Below the pieces are notes generated by a model, which did no database searches, was not told where the DNA came from, and worked only from the letters and a program-made list of their open reading frames with translations. From Methylobacterium sp. J-077 (lineage in GTDB: Bacteria; Pseudomonadota; Alphaproteobacteria; Rhizobiales; Beijerinckiaceae), in assembly GCF_022829365.1 (NCBI RefSeq), contig NZ_JAKSYJ010000230.1:62001-126000 (forward strand): a stretch of DNA of 64,000 bases, read 5' to 3'. This document shows positions 55,883 through 63,970 of the stretch, one piece after another (positions within the stretch are counted from its first letter, which is position 1; each line of letters begins with the position of its first letter). A program made the position numbers and the translations under genes.

Positions 55883-56532
55883 CGGTGCCGACCCTTGGCC
55901 TCGAAATGACGGACCAGCAGGATCAGCGGCAGGCTGAGCGCCAGGTACATCAGCGCCACCATCGTGTAGACGCTGGTGTTCTTGAAGGTGGAGGACGCGA
56001 TCAGCTTGCCCTGGAGGGCGAGTTCCGCGACCGTGATGGTCGAGGCCTGGGACGAGTCCTTGAGCATCATGATCATGATGTTGCCGTAGGGCGGCAGCGC
56101 GATCCGGATCGCCTGCGGCAGGATCACCCGCCGCATGGTCATGCCCCAGCCCATGCCGATCGAGAGCGCGGCCTCGACCTGCCCGCGGTCGACCGCCTCG
56201 ATGCCGGCGCGGAAGTTCTCGGCCTGATAGGCCGAGTAGGCGATGCCGAGCCCGATGATCGCCGCCTGGACGGCCGTGAGCGACAGGCCGAAATCGGGCA
56301 TGACGAAGTAGATGTAGAACAGCTGCACGATGATCGGGATGCCGCGCAGGATGTTGATCATCACCGCGCTGAAGCCGGCGAGGATCGCGATGCCGGAGAC
56401 CCGCAGCATCGCCCACACGAGACCCAGCAGCGTCGAGACCACCAGCGAGGCGAGGGTGATCAGAACCGTGAGCTGCACGCCCTGCAGCAGGATCGGCAGA
56501 TAATCCTGCGCGTCGGCGAGGAACTCGCGCAT
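55879..56532 (-). CDS. Polar amino-acid ABC transporter permease
   Basis: A 217-residue permease of the HisM/GlnP family with about five membrane helices and the EAA loop around AYQAENFRAGIEAVDRGQVE. Only one permease gene is present, so it should act as homodimer. ATG 56532. Confidence 0.93.
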   Translation of the reverse strand: MREFLADAQDYLPILLQGVQLTVLITLASLVVSTLLGLVWAMLRVSGIAILAGFSAVMINILRGIPIIVQLFYIYFVMPDFGLSLTAVQAAIIGLGIAYSAYQAENFRAGIEAVDRGQVEAALSIGMGWGMTMRRVILPQAIRIALPPYGNIMIMMLKDSSQASTITVAELALQGKLIASSTFKNTSVYTMVALMYLALSLPLILLVRHFEAKGRHR

Positions 56533-56537
56533 GCCAC

Positions 56538-57314
56538 TCAGGACCGGTCGGCCGAGGGTGGCAGGCCCCACTTGGTGAGGATCGCCTGAAGCGTCCCGTC
56601 CGCCTTCAGCTTGGCGAGCGCCGCGTCGATCCTGGCGAGCAGCGCGGCGTCGGCCTTGCGCACGCTGAGGCCCACCGAGGCGACGACGGTCGGCTTGAAC
56701 GTCTCGACCAGGCGCACGCCGGGGAACACGCCCTGCTTGACGTAGTAGGCGAGGATCGGCGCGTCGGCGAAGCCCGCCTTCAGCCGCCCGGCATTCACGT
56801 CGCGGATGATGTCGGGGATCGTGTCGTAGATCTTCACCTCGCCGAAGAGACCCGACTTCTTCAGCGGCTCGACGAAGGCGGTGCCGACCTGGGCCCCCAC
56901 GGTCTCACCCTTCAGGTCGGCGAAGGCGGCGTAATCCCGGGTGTCGGCCTTCGGGACGATCAGGCCCTCGCCGTAGCTGTAGACCGGCGCCGAGAAGGCC
57001 ACGACCTCCTGGCGCTGGGGGGTGATGAACATCGCCGCCGAGATGATGTCGATCTTGGAGGCGGTGAGCGCCGGGATCAGCGTCGAGAATTGCAGCGGCT
57101 CCACCGCCACCGTGAAGCCCGCCTCCTTGCCGACCGCGTTGACGAGGTCGACCATCACCCCCTGGATGCTGTTGGTCTTGGTGTCGAGGAAGGTGAACGG
57201 CAGGCCTGTCGGCGTCGCGCCGACCCGCAGCGGCTGGGCGCTGCCCCCATGCCCCAGCAGCCCGAGGAGCAGGGCCGACGACAGACACAGACTGGCCAAC
57301 CGTCTTCTCATCAT
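56538..57314 (-). CDS. Amino-acid ABC transporter substrate-binding protein
   Basis: A 258-residue periplasmic binding protein with a signal peptide (LASLCLSSALLLGLLGHGGS) and the family-3 solute-binding fold (LRVGATPTGLPFTFLDTKTN, then GVMVDLVNAVGKEAGFTV). First gene of the transporter-oxidase operon. Ligand probably a polar amino acid or related amine. Confidence 0.93.
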   Translation of the reverse strand: MMRRRLASLCLSSALLLGLLGHGGSAQPLRVGATPTGLPFTFLDTKTNSIQGVMVDLVNAVGKEAGFTVAVEPLQFSTLIPALTASKIDIISAAMFITPQRQEVVAFSAPVYSYGEGLIVPKADTRDYAAFADLKGETVGAQVGTAFVEPLKKSGLFGEVKIYDTIPDIIRDVNAGRLKAGFADAPILAYYVKQGVFPGVRLVETFKPTVVASVGLSVRKADAALLARIDAALAKLKADGTLQAILTKWGLPPSADRS

Positions 57315-57362
57315 GCCGCTCCCGTCAGGTGGCCGGGCTGTCCGGCGATCGCCGTCCCCGAT

Positions 57363-57426
57363 TTCACATTCGTGAAGAATACCGCATGTTCCTTCGGTCG
57401 ACGCAAGCGGATTTCACGTGCATGAA
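57363..57426. promoter_or_regulatory. Two operator-like palindromes in the divergent promoter
   Basis: TTCACATTCGTGAA (57363-57376) and TTCACGTGCATGAA (57413-57426) are imperfect copies of one palindrome, 50 nt apart centre to centre, in the region between the binding-protein gene and the divergent regulator. They are good candidates for sites of the XRE-cupin protein, with looping or roughly five-turn spacing. Confidence 0.7.
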
Positions 57427-57480
57427 GGATCGGACGAGAGGCAGGCTGGTGTGTCGGTGAGCATTCCCCGAGGCGACGCG

Positions 57481-58074
57481 ATGGGCCCGGAACCGGTGGA
57501 CAGGGCCGTGGGGCAGCGCCTGCGCGGCCTTCGGCGCGCGCGCGGCCTCTCGCTGGAGGCGATGGCCTCCAGCACGGGCCTGTCGATCGGCTTCATCAGC
57601 CAGGTCGAGCGGGGCCTGTCCTCGCCGTCGCTGCGCGTGCTGGCGGTCCTCGCGGACACGCTGCAGATCGGGATCGGAGGCCTGTTTGAGCCCACCCTGG
57701 ACGAGCCCGATCCGGATCCGATCGTCGTGTTCCGGAAGGATCGACCCGAGCTGCAGCTCTGGCGTGCCGGCATCACCAAGCAGCTTCTGACGCCGCCCGA
57801 CGGGACACAGGGCATGAGCCTGTTCCACATGGTCCTGAAACCCGGCGCCAGCACGGGCGACGAGTCGTTCAGTCATGAAGGCGAGGAGGCCGGCCTCGTC
57901 CTCGAGGGGAGGCTGACCCTGGTCGTCGAGGCGCGCACGCTCCAGCTGGCGGAAGGCGACAGCTTCCGCTTCGAGAGCCGGCGGCCGCATCGCTTCAGCA
58001 ATCCCGACCCGCGCGGCCAGTCCATCGTGCTCTGGGTCAACGTCCTCGGGCCTGCTCAAGCCAAGGCCAGATAG
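57481..58074 (+). CDS. XRE-cupin transcriptional regulator (PuuR-like)
   Basis: A 197-residue regulator with an N-terminal helix-turn-helix (LSLEAMASSTGLSIGFISQV) and a C-terminal cupin domain (SHEGEEAGLVLEGRLTLVVE). I choose ATG 57481 with GAGGCG upstream; GTG 57418 and 57451 are in frame, but the first lies inside the second palindrome. Such proteins control amine and amino-acid catabolic genes, binding the substrate through the cupin. It is divergent from the transporter operon and probably represses it. Confidence 0.9.
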   Translation: MGPEPVDRAVGQRLRGLRRARGLSLEAMASSTGLSIGFISQVERGLSSPSLRVLAVLADTLQIGIGGLFEPTLDEPDPDPIVVFRKDRPELQLWRAGITKQLLTPPDGTQGMSLFHMVLKPGASTGDESFSHEGEEAGLVLEGRLTLVVEARTLQLAEGDSFRFESRRPHRFSNPDPRGQSIVLWVNVLGPAQAKAR

Positions 58075-58265
58075 CGCATCGGTCCGGGCACCGGACCCGG
58101 AACGAGGTTCTGGGCCGCGCTCTTGGCATCGTCTTTTACCGAAGACCGCCGACCGCCTTTCGAAATGATGCGCCGGGGTGCCTTTTGCCGCGATGGATCG
58201 CGGTTCGACGCAGGAGCGCGCGCCGCGATGCCCCCACGCGACCCTATGCCGGTCGGCGTGGCGGC

Positions 58266-59627
58266 TCACCCCGGCGGCGCGTGCATGAAGAACTGCGCGA
58301 TCAGCACCGCGCCGAGGAACGTCCCGGCATTGGCCAGGAAGGAGACCACGACGATCCGCCAGCCGAGGCTGCGGAACGCAGGCACGTCCTTGGCGACCGA
58401 GAGACCCGCGAAGGTCAGGATCGGCGTGGCCAGCGCCAGGAAGTTGAGCTTGCCGGTCAGGGCGGCGATCTCGGCGGCGTAGGGCGTGCCGGGATAGGTC
58501 AGCGCCATGCCGATGATCGAGACCCAGAGGACGGCGGGCAGGCGCCGGCCGAGGAGCAGGTACAGGCCCCATCCGGCCAGGACGGTGCCGATGATGATCG
58601 CCATCCCGGCGACGACCTGCGCGTCGGGGACGACGCCGTAGGTCAGCCAGTTGCCGATGAGCCCGTACGCCCCGATCAGGATCCAGGCGAGCACGGTCTC
58701 GCCGAGGCCGATCCGCACCTCCTGATGGACCGGCTCGGCCGCCTGTGGGTCGACCGCCGGACGGGCGGCGTCCGGCCGGTCGCGGCCGAGGATCGGCTCC
58801 AGCTTGCCGTAGGCCCAGATCGTGAAGGGCAGCGACAGGAACAGGGTGAAGTACGTGCCGATCGTCGTGGTGACGAGGTTGCTGGCCGCCGCGAAGGTGG
58901 CGACGTCCTTGGCGACCTCGGGCGTCTGCTGCGCGGCGATCGCCCCCGAGGCGGCGGCCATCATGCTGCCGGAGCCGACGCCGGCCCCCATCGCCAGGGC
59001 CAGCGGGTCGAAGATCTTCAGGCTGGCGATCAGCCCGGCCAGCAGGGCGATGAACACCGCGCCGAACACCGTGCCGGTCAGATACTCGGCCAGCACGCCG
59101 CGGCCCTCCGGCGAATTCATGCCGTAGCGCTCGCCGATGATGGCGAGGCTCGGCTCGCGGCCGACCGAGAAGGTCGCGCCGATCGCCTCGCGCTTGATGC
59201 CGAGCAGGAGCGCGACCGGCAGGCCGAACACCATCGTGCCGAAGAAGTGGCCGAATTCCTGGAAGGCCAGCGCCCAGCCCGAGGCGAGAAGCTTCGGCAG
59301 CGACCCGCCGACGAGCAGGCCGAGCTTGGCGATGAAGATCAGCAGCGCCGGCTGGAGATAGGCGGAGGCCGCGTTCTGCAGGGCGCCCGAAAGCCGCAGC
59401 GGCGCCGGGAGGCGCGGGCTCATCAGCCCCAGCGCCCCGCCGAGGAGCAGGGCCCAGAGCAGCGGGAGCAGCACGATCTTGCCGGCACCCACCGGGATGC
59501 TGACGTTGCCGATCGCCTCAGCGATGACGACGATGACGAGGGCGAGGAGGAACAGCGTCAGCTTCCCGCCGCCCGAGACGGGCGGCGCGACCGGCCGCGC
59601 ATCCGCCGCAGAGAGTTCGCCCGCCAT
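58266..59627 (-). CDS. DUF3100 membrane protein
   Basis: A 453-residue polytopic membrane protein (about eleven hydrophobic segments) of the DUF3100 family, a presumed transporter group with conserved GREPSLAIIGERYGMNSPEG and GVGSGSMMAAASGAIAA. ATG 59627 is chosen because AGGAGG lies 6 nt upstream; ATG 59633 would touch the ribosome site. It follows the aldehyde dehydrogenase gene on the same strand and may carry the substrate of that pathway. Confidence 0.82.
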   Translation of the reverse strand: MAGELSAADARPVAPPVSGGGKLTLFLLALVIVVIAEAIGNVSIPVGAGKIVLLPLLWALLLGGALGLMSPRLPAPLRLSGALQNAASAYLQPALLIFIAKLGLLVGGSLPKLLASGWALAFQEFGHFFGTMVFGLPVALLLGIKREAIGATFSVGREPSLAIIGERYGMNSPEGRGVLAEYLTGTVFGAVFIALLAGLIASLKIFDPLALAMGAGVGSGSMMAAASGAIAAQQTPEVAKDVATFAAASNLVTTTIGTYFTLFLSLPFTIWAYGKLEPILGRDRPDAARPAVDPQAAEPVHQEVRIGLGETVLAWILIGAYGLIGNWLTYGVVPDAQVVAGMAIIIGTVLAGWGLYLLLGRRLPAVLWVSIIGMALTYPGTPYAAEIAALTGKLNFLALATPILTFAGLSVAKDVPAFRSLGWRIVVVSFLANAGTFLGAVLIAQFFMHAPPG

Positions 59628-59716
59628 CGTCATCCTCCTTGCCCCCCTTGGGGTTGCCTGTCGCTTCGCCGGTCTTGTCGGTGCTCCGTGCCCGAGCCGG
59701 ATGGAGCGTGGGTCCG

Positions 59717-59806
59717 CTCTCCCGTGCGGGAGAGGGCCCGTCGCGCTGTCCGAGCTCATGTCGCTCGCCCGTCAGTTCGTCGCGACGCGATCGGGGACGG
59801 CGCTAG
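59717..59806. repeat. Hairpin and degenerate half-element before the DUF3100 gene
   Basis: CTCTCCCG-TG-CGGGAGAG (59717-59734) is a single hairpin of the 28093 family. GTCGCGACGCGATCGGGGACGG followed by CGCTAG (ending 59806) resembles the right half of the CTAG element at 51898. The aldehyde dehydrogenase stop codon falls in this CTAG. Confidence 0.6.
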
Positions 59807-61341
59807 CCCACGTAGCCGAAGGTCACCGCCGGCTCGGCGGCGGTCTCGACCCAGACGCTCTTGGTCTGGGTGTAGGCCATCAGCGCCTCGCGGCCCGAGG
59901 AGCGGCCGAAGCCCGATCGGCCGAAGCCGCCGAACGGCGAGGCCACGTTGATCGTCTTGTAGCCGTTGACCCAGACCGTCCCGGCCCGGAGCGCCGCCGC
60001 GACCCGGTGGCCGCGCCCGCCATCGCCGGTCCAGACCGCGCCGGCGAGGCCGTAGGGCGTGCCGTTGGCCAGTGCGACCGCCTCCGCCTCGCTCTCGAAC
60101 GGCAGGACCGTCAGGACCGGGCCGAACACCTCCTCCCGGGCGATCGCCGCGTCCGGCGCCACGCCATCGACGATGGTCGGGCCGTAATAGAAGCCCCCCG
60201 TGTCCCGCAGGTCCGGGGGGCAGGCCCCGCCCGCCGCGATGGTCGCGCCGGCACCCGCGGCGGCCTCGACCATGTCGGCGATCCTGTCGCGCTGACGCCG
60301 GTTGTTGATCGGTCCGATCTGCGTCGCCGGGTCGGTCGGCGCCCCGACCGGGATGCGCGCGGCGGCGTGGGACAGGCGCTCGACGAAGGAGGCGTGGATC
60401 GAGCGGTGCACGAGGAGCCGGGAGCCGGCCACGCAGCTCTGGCCGGCGCCGCCGAAGATCGCGGCCTGCGCGCCGATCAGCGCACGGTCGAGGTCGGCGT
60501 CGGCGAACACGATGTTGGCCGACTTGCCGCCGAGTTCGAGCACGCTCGGCACGATGTTGCGGGCCGCCGCGGCGGCGATCTGCGCCCCGGCCTCGGCCGA
60601 GCCCACGAACACCACGAGGCGCGTGTCGGGATGGGCCACCGCCGCCGCCCCGGTGGTCGGGCCGGCGCCGGCGAGCACCGAGACGAGGCCGCGCGGCATC
60701 CCCTCGGCGCGGTCGCAGAGCAGGCCCAGCGCCAGCGAGGTCAGCGGCGTCAGCTCGGAAGGCTTCAGCACCACGGCGTTGCCGGCGCAGAGGGCCGGGG
60801 CGATCTGCCAGCCGGCGGTGAAGATCGGCGCGTTCCAGGGGGTGATCTGCACCACGGTGCCGAAGGGCTCGTGGCGGGTGTAGTTCAGGTGCGAGGTCGG
60901 GACCGGGATGACCTCGCCGTGGAGCTTGTCGCACCAGCCGGCATAATACTCGAACATCTCGGCGACCTTGGCGACCTCGCCGCGGGTGTCGCGGATCGGC
61001 TTGCCCGCCGAGAGGGTTTCCAGCTCGGCGAGCGCCGCGGCGTGCTGCCGGACCAGGGCGGCCACCGCCCAGAGTGCCCGGCCGCGGGCGGCGGCACTCA
61101 GGCCCCACCACGCGCGCTGGGCGTCCCGCGCCGCCGCCATGGCGGCCTCGACCACCGACGGCCCGGCATCGGCGAAGCGCGCCAGCAGGCCGCCATCGGC
61201 GGGGTTGACCAGATCGAGGGCGGCGCCGGTCCCGTCGAGGATCTCGCCGGCCACGACGCTGCCGATGCGGCCGCCCGGCAGCAGGTCGGCCAGAAGGGCG
61301 GCGACCCGGTCGGCGGCGGGCGAGTGCGGCATCCCGGACAT
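59803..61341 (-). CDS. Aldehyde dehydrogenase
   Basis: A 512-residue NAD(P)-dependent aldehyde dehydrogenase. Motifs: FGTVVQITPWNAPIFTAGWQ, KPSELTP, glutamate in LELGGKSANIVF and catalytic cysteine in GGAGQSCVAGSRL; C-terminal FGGFGRSGFGR. ATG 61341 overlaps the stop of the preceding dehydrogenase gene by 1 nt (TGATG). It probably oxidises an aldehyde formed from the hydroxyacid or amine in this region. The exact substrate is unknown. Confidence 0.93.
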   Translation of the reverse strand: MSGMPHSPAADRVAALLADLLPGGRIGSVVAGEILDGTGAALDLVNPADGGLLARFADAGPSVVEAAMAAARDAQRAWWGLSAAARGRALWAVAALVRQHAAALAELETLSAGKPIRDTRGEVAKVAEMFEYYAGWCDKLHGEVIPVPTSHLNYTRHEPFGTVVQITPWNAPIFTAGWQIAPALCAGNAVVLKPSELTPLTSLALGLLCDRAEGMPRGLVSVLAGAGPTTGAAAVAHPDTRLVVFVGSAEAGAQIAAAAARNIVPSVLELGGKSANIVFADADLDRALIGAQAAIFGGAGQSCVAGSRLLVHRSIHASFVERLSHAAARIPVGAPTDPATQIGPINNRRQRDRIADMVEAAAGAGATIAAGGACPPDLRDTGGFYYGPTIVDGVAPDAAIAREEVFGPVLTVLPFESEAEAVALANGTPYGLAGAVWTGDGGRGHRVAAALRAGTVWVNGYKTINVASPFGGFGRSGFGRSSGREALMAYTQTKSVWVETAAEPAVTFGYVG

Positions 61342-62225
61342 CAGTGGGCTCCCTTGCGATCGCGGTAATCGGCCATGCGGGTGAAGTCGGCCGTGTCGGG
61401 AATGGTGTCCTGCGCGGCCTGCCAGATCCGCTTCACCGCGGCGGAGAGCGGCAGGTCGATGCCGCATTCGGCGGCGAGCTCGAGGGCGAGGCGCACGTCC
61501 TTGCGCATCAGGCCGGCCGAGAAGCCGCTGTCGAAGGTGCCGGACTGGACCCAGCGCGGGACCATGACCTCGCTGATCGCGCTGCGGCCGGTGGCGGTGT
61601 TGATGACCTTGACGGCCTCCTCGGCCGAGAGGCCGGCCGCCTCGGACAGCCGCAGGGCCTCGCCGGTGGTGACGAGATGCGCCGCGACCAGCAGGTTGTT
61701 GACGAGCTTGACGATATTGCCGGCCCCCGACGGACCGACATGCGGCGCGCGCGCCGACATCGCCTCCAGGACCGGCCGGGCCAGGTCGTAATCGGCCTCC
61801 GCCCCGCCGACCATCATGGTCAGGGTGCCTTCGGCGGCGCCGGACGGGCCGCCGCTCACCGGCGCGTCGAGGAGGGCATGGCCGGCGGCGGCGAGGCGCT
61901 CGGCGAGGCGCCGCGTCGTGCCGGGATCCGAGGTCGAGGTGTCCACGACGACCACCTTCCGGTCGGTCCGGGACAGGAGGCCGCCCTCCGCGGTGACCAC
62001 CGCCTCGACGTCCCGCGCCAGCGGCAGCGAGAAGACCAGCGCGTCGGCCCGGCGCAGGACGTCGTTCAGGGCGTCGAGGGTGGTCACGCCGGCCGCAGCG
62101 GCGGCGGGCCGCCGTTCCGCGGCGATGTCGTAGCCCAGGACCGCGAAGCCCTTGCGGGCCAGGGTCGCGGCCATGCCCAGCCCCATGTTGCCGAGCCCGA
62201 CGACGCCTACCGTTGCGATGGTCAT
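61341..62225 (-). CDS. Beta-hydroxyacid dehydrogenase (HIBADH family)
   Basis: A 294-residue NAD(P)-dependent enzyme of the 3-hydroxyisobutyrate / tartronate semialdehyde reductase family. Nucleotide fold VGVVGLGNMGLGMAATLARK at the N-terminus, substrate motif DAPVSGGPSGAAEGTLTMMV, and catalytic lysine in GNIVKLVNNLLVAA. First gene of the operon with aldehyde dehydrogenase and DUF3100. Confidence 0.93.
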   Translation of the reverse strand: MTIATVGVVGLGNMGLGMAATLARKGFAVLGYDIAAERRPAAAAAGVTTLDALNDVLRRADALVFSLPLARDVEAVVTAEGGLLSRTDRKVVVVDTSTSDPGTTRRLAERLAAAGHALLDAPVSGGPSGAAEGTLTMMVGGAEADYDLARPVLEAMSARAPHVGPSGAGNIVKLVNNLLVAAHLVTTGEALRLSEAAGLSAEEAVKVINTATGRSAISEVMVPRWVQSGTFDSGFSAGLMRKDVRLALELAAECGIDLPLSAAVKRIWQAAQDTIPDTADFTRMADYRDRKGAH

Positions 62226-62270
62226 GCCGATCCGTCCTCACGATGCGGCACGATAGTTCCGGTAAACGCG

Positions 62271-62306
62271 TGTTGCGACAACAACCGATTTCTGCACGAT
62301 CCGTGC
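62271..62306. promoter_or_regulatory. LysR-type operator candidates before the dehydrogenase operon
   Basis: TGTTG-CGA-CAACA (62271-62283) and GCACG-ATC-CGTGC (62294-62306) are adjacent small palindromes, 46-81 nt upstream of the hydroxyacid dehydrogenase start and downstream of the LysR gene. The spacing suits a regulator site plus promoter. Confidence 0.55.
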
Positions 62307-62326
62307 GGAAATACAGCACACTCGCA

Positions 62327-63238
62327 TCAGGCCGGCGACGGCCGGAACGCCACCATGTGGTCGGCCAGCCAGCCGAGCAGCCGCGCGGCGCCCTCAGGCA
62401 GCCGCCGCCGGGCCCGGATGACGAGGTGGGCGCTCGCCTCCGACAGGATGGCATCGCGCAGCGGCACCGCGCCGAGGACACCGTCGCGCAGCTCGGCCGC
62501 GACCACGAAGCGGGGCAGGAAGGCGACACCCATGGCCGCCATCACGAAGCGGCGGTGCATCTCGAAGGACGCCGTCTCCAACCGCGGCACCAGCCGGAAG
62601 CCGCCATCCGCCTCGACGCGGCCGATCAGCTGGCGCACCCCGTGGTCGGGCGGCAGCAGGGCGGCCGGTTCGGTGGCGAAGCTGCGCAGCGGAACCGGGG
62701 CCGCCCCGTCGGCCAGGGGATGGCCCTTCGGCAGGACGGCGAGCAGCGGCTGCCGGGCGGAGACGACGCCGCGGACATCCGGATGCGCGGGCGGATTGTA
62801 CACGAGGCCGATATCCGCCTCGCCCCGCGCGATCGCCGCGAGGATGCCGTCGGTGGTGCCGATCTCGACCTGATAGGCGATGCCCGGATGGTCCTGCGCG
62901 AAGCCCGCCAGGGCGTTGTCGAGGAGGTCGATCAGGAACCCGGCACCGCAGCGCAGGCTGATCGTGCCCCGCTGCACCCCGCGCAGGCGCTTCAGCTGGT
63001 CCTCCAGCAGCGCCGCCTCGTCGGCCTGCCGCTGCGCGTGCTCGGCGACCAGACGGCCGGCCTCGGTCGGGATCACGCCCCGGGGCAGGCGTTCGAGCAG
63101 GGGCTCGCCGACCTGCGCCTCCAGCTCGATGATCTGCCGACTGACGGCCGAGGCGGCGACGTTCAGGACCTCGGCGGCGGCCCGGACCGAGCCCGCGCGC
63201 ACGACGGCGAGGAGGTAGCGGAGGGCGCGGTCGTTCAC
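62327..63238 (-). CDS. LysR-family transcriptional regulator
   Basis: A 303-residue LysR protein from GTG 63238. HTH at LLAVVRAGSVRAAAEVLNVA and AASAVSRQIIELEAQVGEPL, effector domain with LRCGAGFLIDLLDNALAGFA. It lies immediately upstream of, and in the same direction as, the hydroxyacid-aldehyde dehydrogenase operon, which it probably controls. Its start overlaps the stop of a small upstream frame by 4 nt. Confidence 0.9.
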   Translation of the reverse strand: MNDRALRYLLAVVRAGSVRAAAEVLNVAASAVSRQIIELEAQVGEPLLERLPRGVIPTEAGRLVAEHAQRQADEAALLEDQLKRLRGVQRGTISLRCGAGFLIDLLDNALAGFAQDHPGIAYQVEIGTTDGILAAIARGEADIGLVYNPPAHPDVRGVVSARQPLLAVLPKGHPLADGAAPVPLRSFATEPAALLPPDHGVRQLIGRVEADGGFRLVPRLETASFEMHRRFVMAAMGVAFLPRFVVAAELRDGVLGAVPLRDAILSEASAHLVIRARRRLPEGAARLLGWLADHMVAFRPSPA

Positions 63239-63372
63239 GGCGACGGCAGCCGGTCGGACCCGCGGAACGCCTTCGCGTCGCCGACGATGGTCCGGCGGCG
63301 CCCGGCGGTCGTGGCGTCGCGCAGGCGCAGGTCGCACGGGGTGCCCGCGTGCGCTTCGGGGGTCGACGTCAT
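63235..63372 (-). CDS. Putative 45-residue leader gene coupled to LysR
   Basis: Begins ATG 63372 with GGGAGG 9 nt upstream, and its TGA overlaps the GTG of the LysR gene (GTGA). The peptide is Arg- and Thr-rich (LRLRDATTAGRRRTIVGDAK). Either a real small protein or a translated leader that feeds ribosomes into the LysR gene; no family recognised. Confidence 0.4.
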   Translation of the reverse strand: MTSTPEAHAGTPCDLRLRDATTAGRRRTIVGDAKAFRGSDRLPSP

Positions 63373-63409
63373 GCCGGGGTACCTCCCGCATCCTCATCCG
63401 CGCCGGCCA

Positions 63410-63970
63410 TCAGAGCCTCCGGCCCGCCGCCACGACGGTCCGGATGGCGAAGCGCGATTGCAGCCGGGCGGCCCCCGGCAGGCTAGAGCGCTCTCCGCCG
63501 AAGTGGACACCGGTTCGGCGTAAGAGAGCGCGGCTAGACAAGGACTTAGAGCCGTTCCCTGTCGCAACGCGATCGGGAACGGCTCTAGACGGGACCTCCT
63601 TGTGCAGCCGCTCGTGATCGGCCGCATCGCTCACCTTGAGCTTCACGCGGTAATCGGCCGTCCCGGTCATCAGATAGCGATCCTGCACCTCGGGGCAGCG
63701 CCGGACGGCCGCCTCGGACCGGTTGAGGTAATCCTCGGTCTGGCGGTCCAGGGTGAACTGGGTGAGGACCACGCGGCCCGGCCCGTCGGCCGCACGGCCG
63801 ATGAGCGCCGTGCAGCCCCGGATGATCCCGGAATCCTCCCGGTGGCGCACACGGCGATGGCAGGCGGAGGCCGACAGCCCCACCGCGGCTTCGAGGTCCG
63901 CCTCGCTGATCACGACCGTCTTGCGCCGTGACACCCATGATGCCCGTCGCGAGCCCGATGCACCGTGCAC
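63410..63970 (-). CDS. Lrp/AsnC-family regulator with in-frame repeat insert
   Basis: A 186-residue frame. An HTH of Lrp type (ADLEAAVGLSASACHRRVRH, then REDSGIIRG) is followed by the ligand-binding domain (YLMTGTADYRVKLKVSDAAD). After HKEVPS the normal ending (LPGAARLQSRFAIRTVVA) is displaced by about 34 residues encoded by the CTAG element at 63483-63588. Removing 102 nt from CTAG to CTAG restores the usual reading HKEVPSSLPGAARL. The N-terminus is atypical: the first helix of the family is missing or scrambled, and start GTG 63970 is uncertain. It may be a decaying gene. Confidence 0.7.
   Translation of the reverse strand: MHGASGSRRASWVSRRKTVVISEADLEAAVGLSASACHRRVRHREDSGIIRGCTALIGRAADGPGRVVLTQFTLDRQTEDYLNRSEAAVRRCPEVQDRYLMTGTADYRVKLKVSDAADHERLHKEVPSRAVPDRVATGNGSKSLSSRALLRRTGVHFGGERSSLPGAARLQSRFAIRTVVAAGRRL
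63483..63588. repeat. CTAG-bounded palindromic element, copy 2
   Basis: Nearly identical to the element at 51898-52003 (one base difference in 106). Flanking bases also share AC after the right CTAG. The unit CTAG-to-CTAG is 102 nt, a multiple of three, and has no stop codon in the frame used by the Lrp-type gene. Confidence 0.92.

Noticed and set aside
51898..63588. The CTAG repeats as att sites of an integrated island
   Set aside because: No integrase or tRNA gene lies beside either copy, the copies are palindromic MITE-like units, and copy 2 is inside a gene. Dispersed repeats explain them better.
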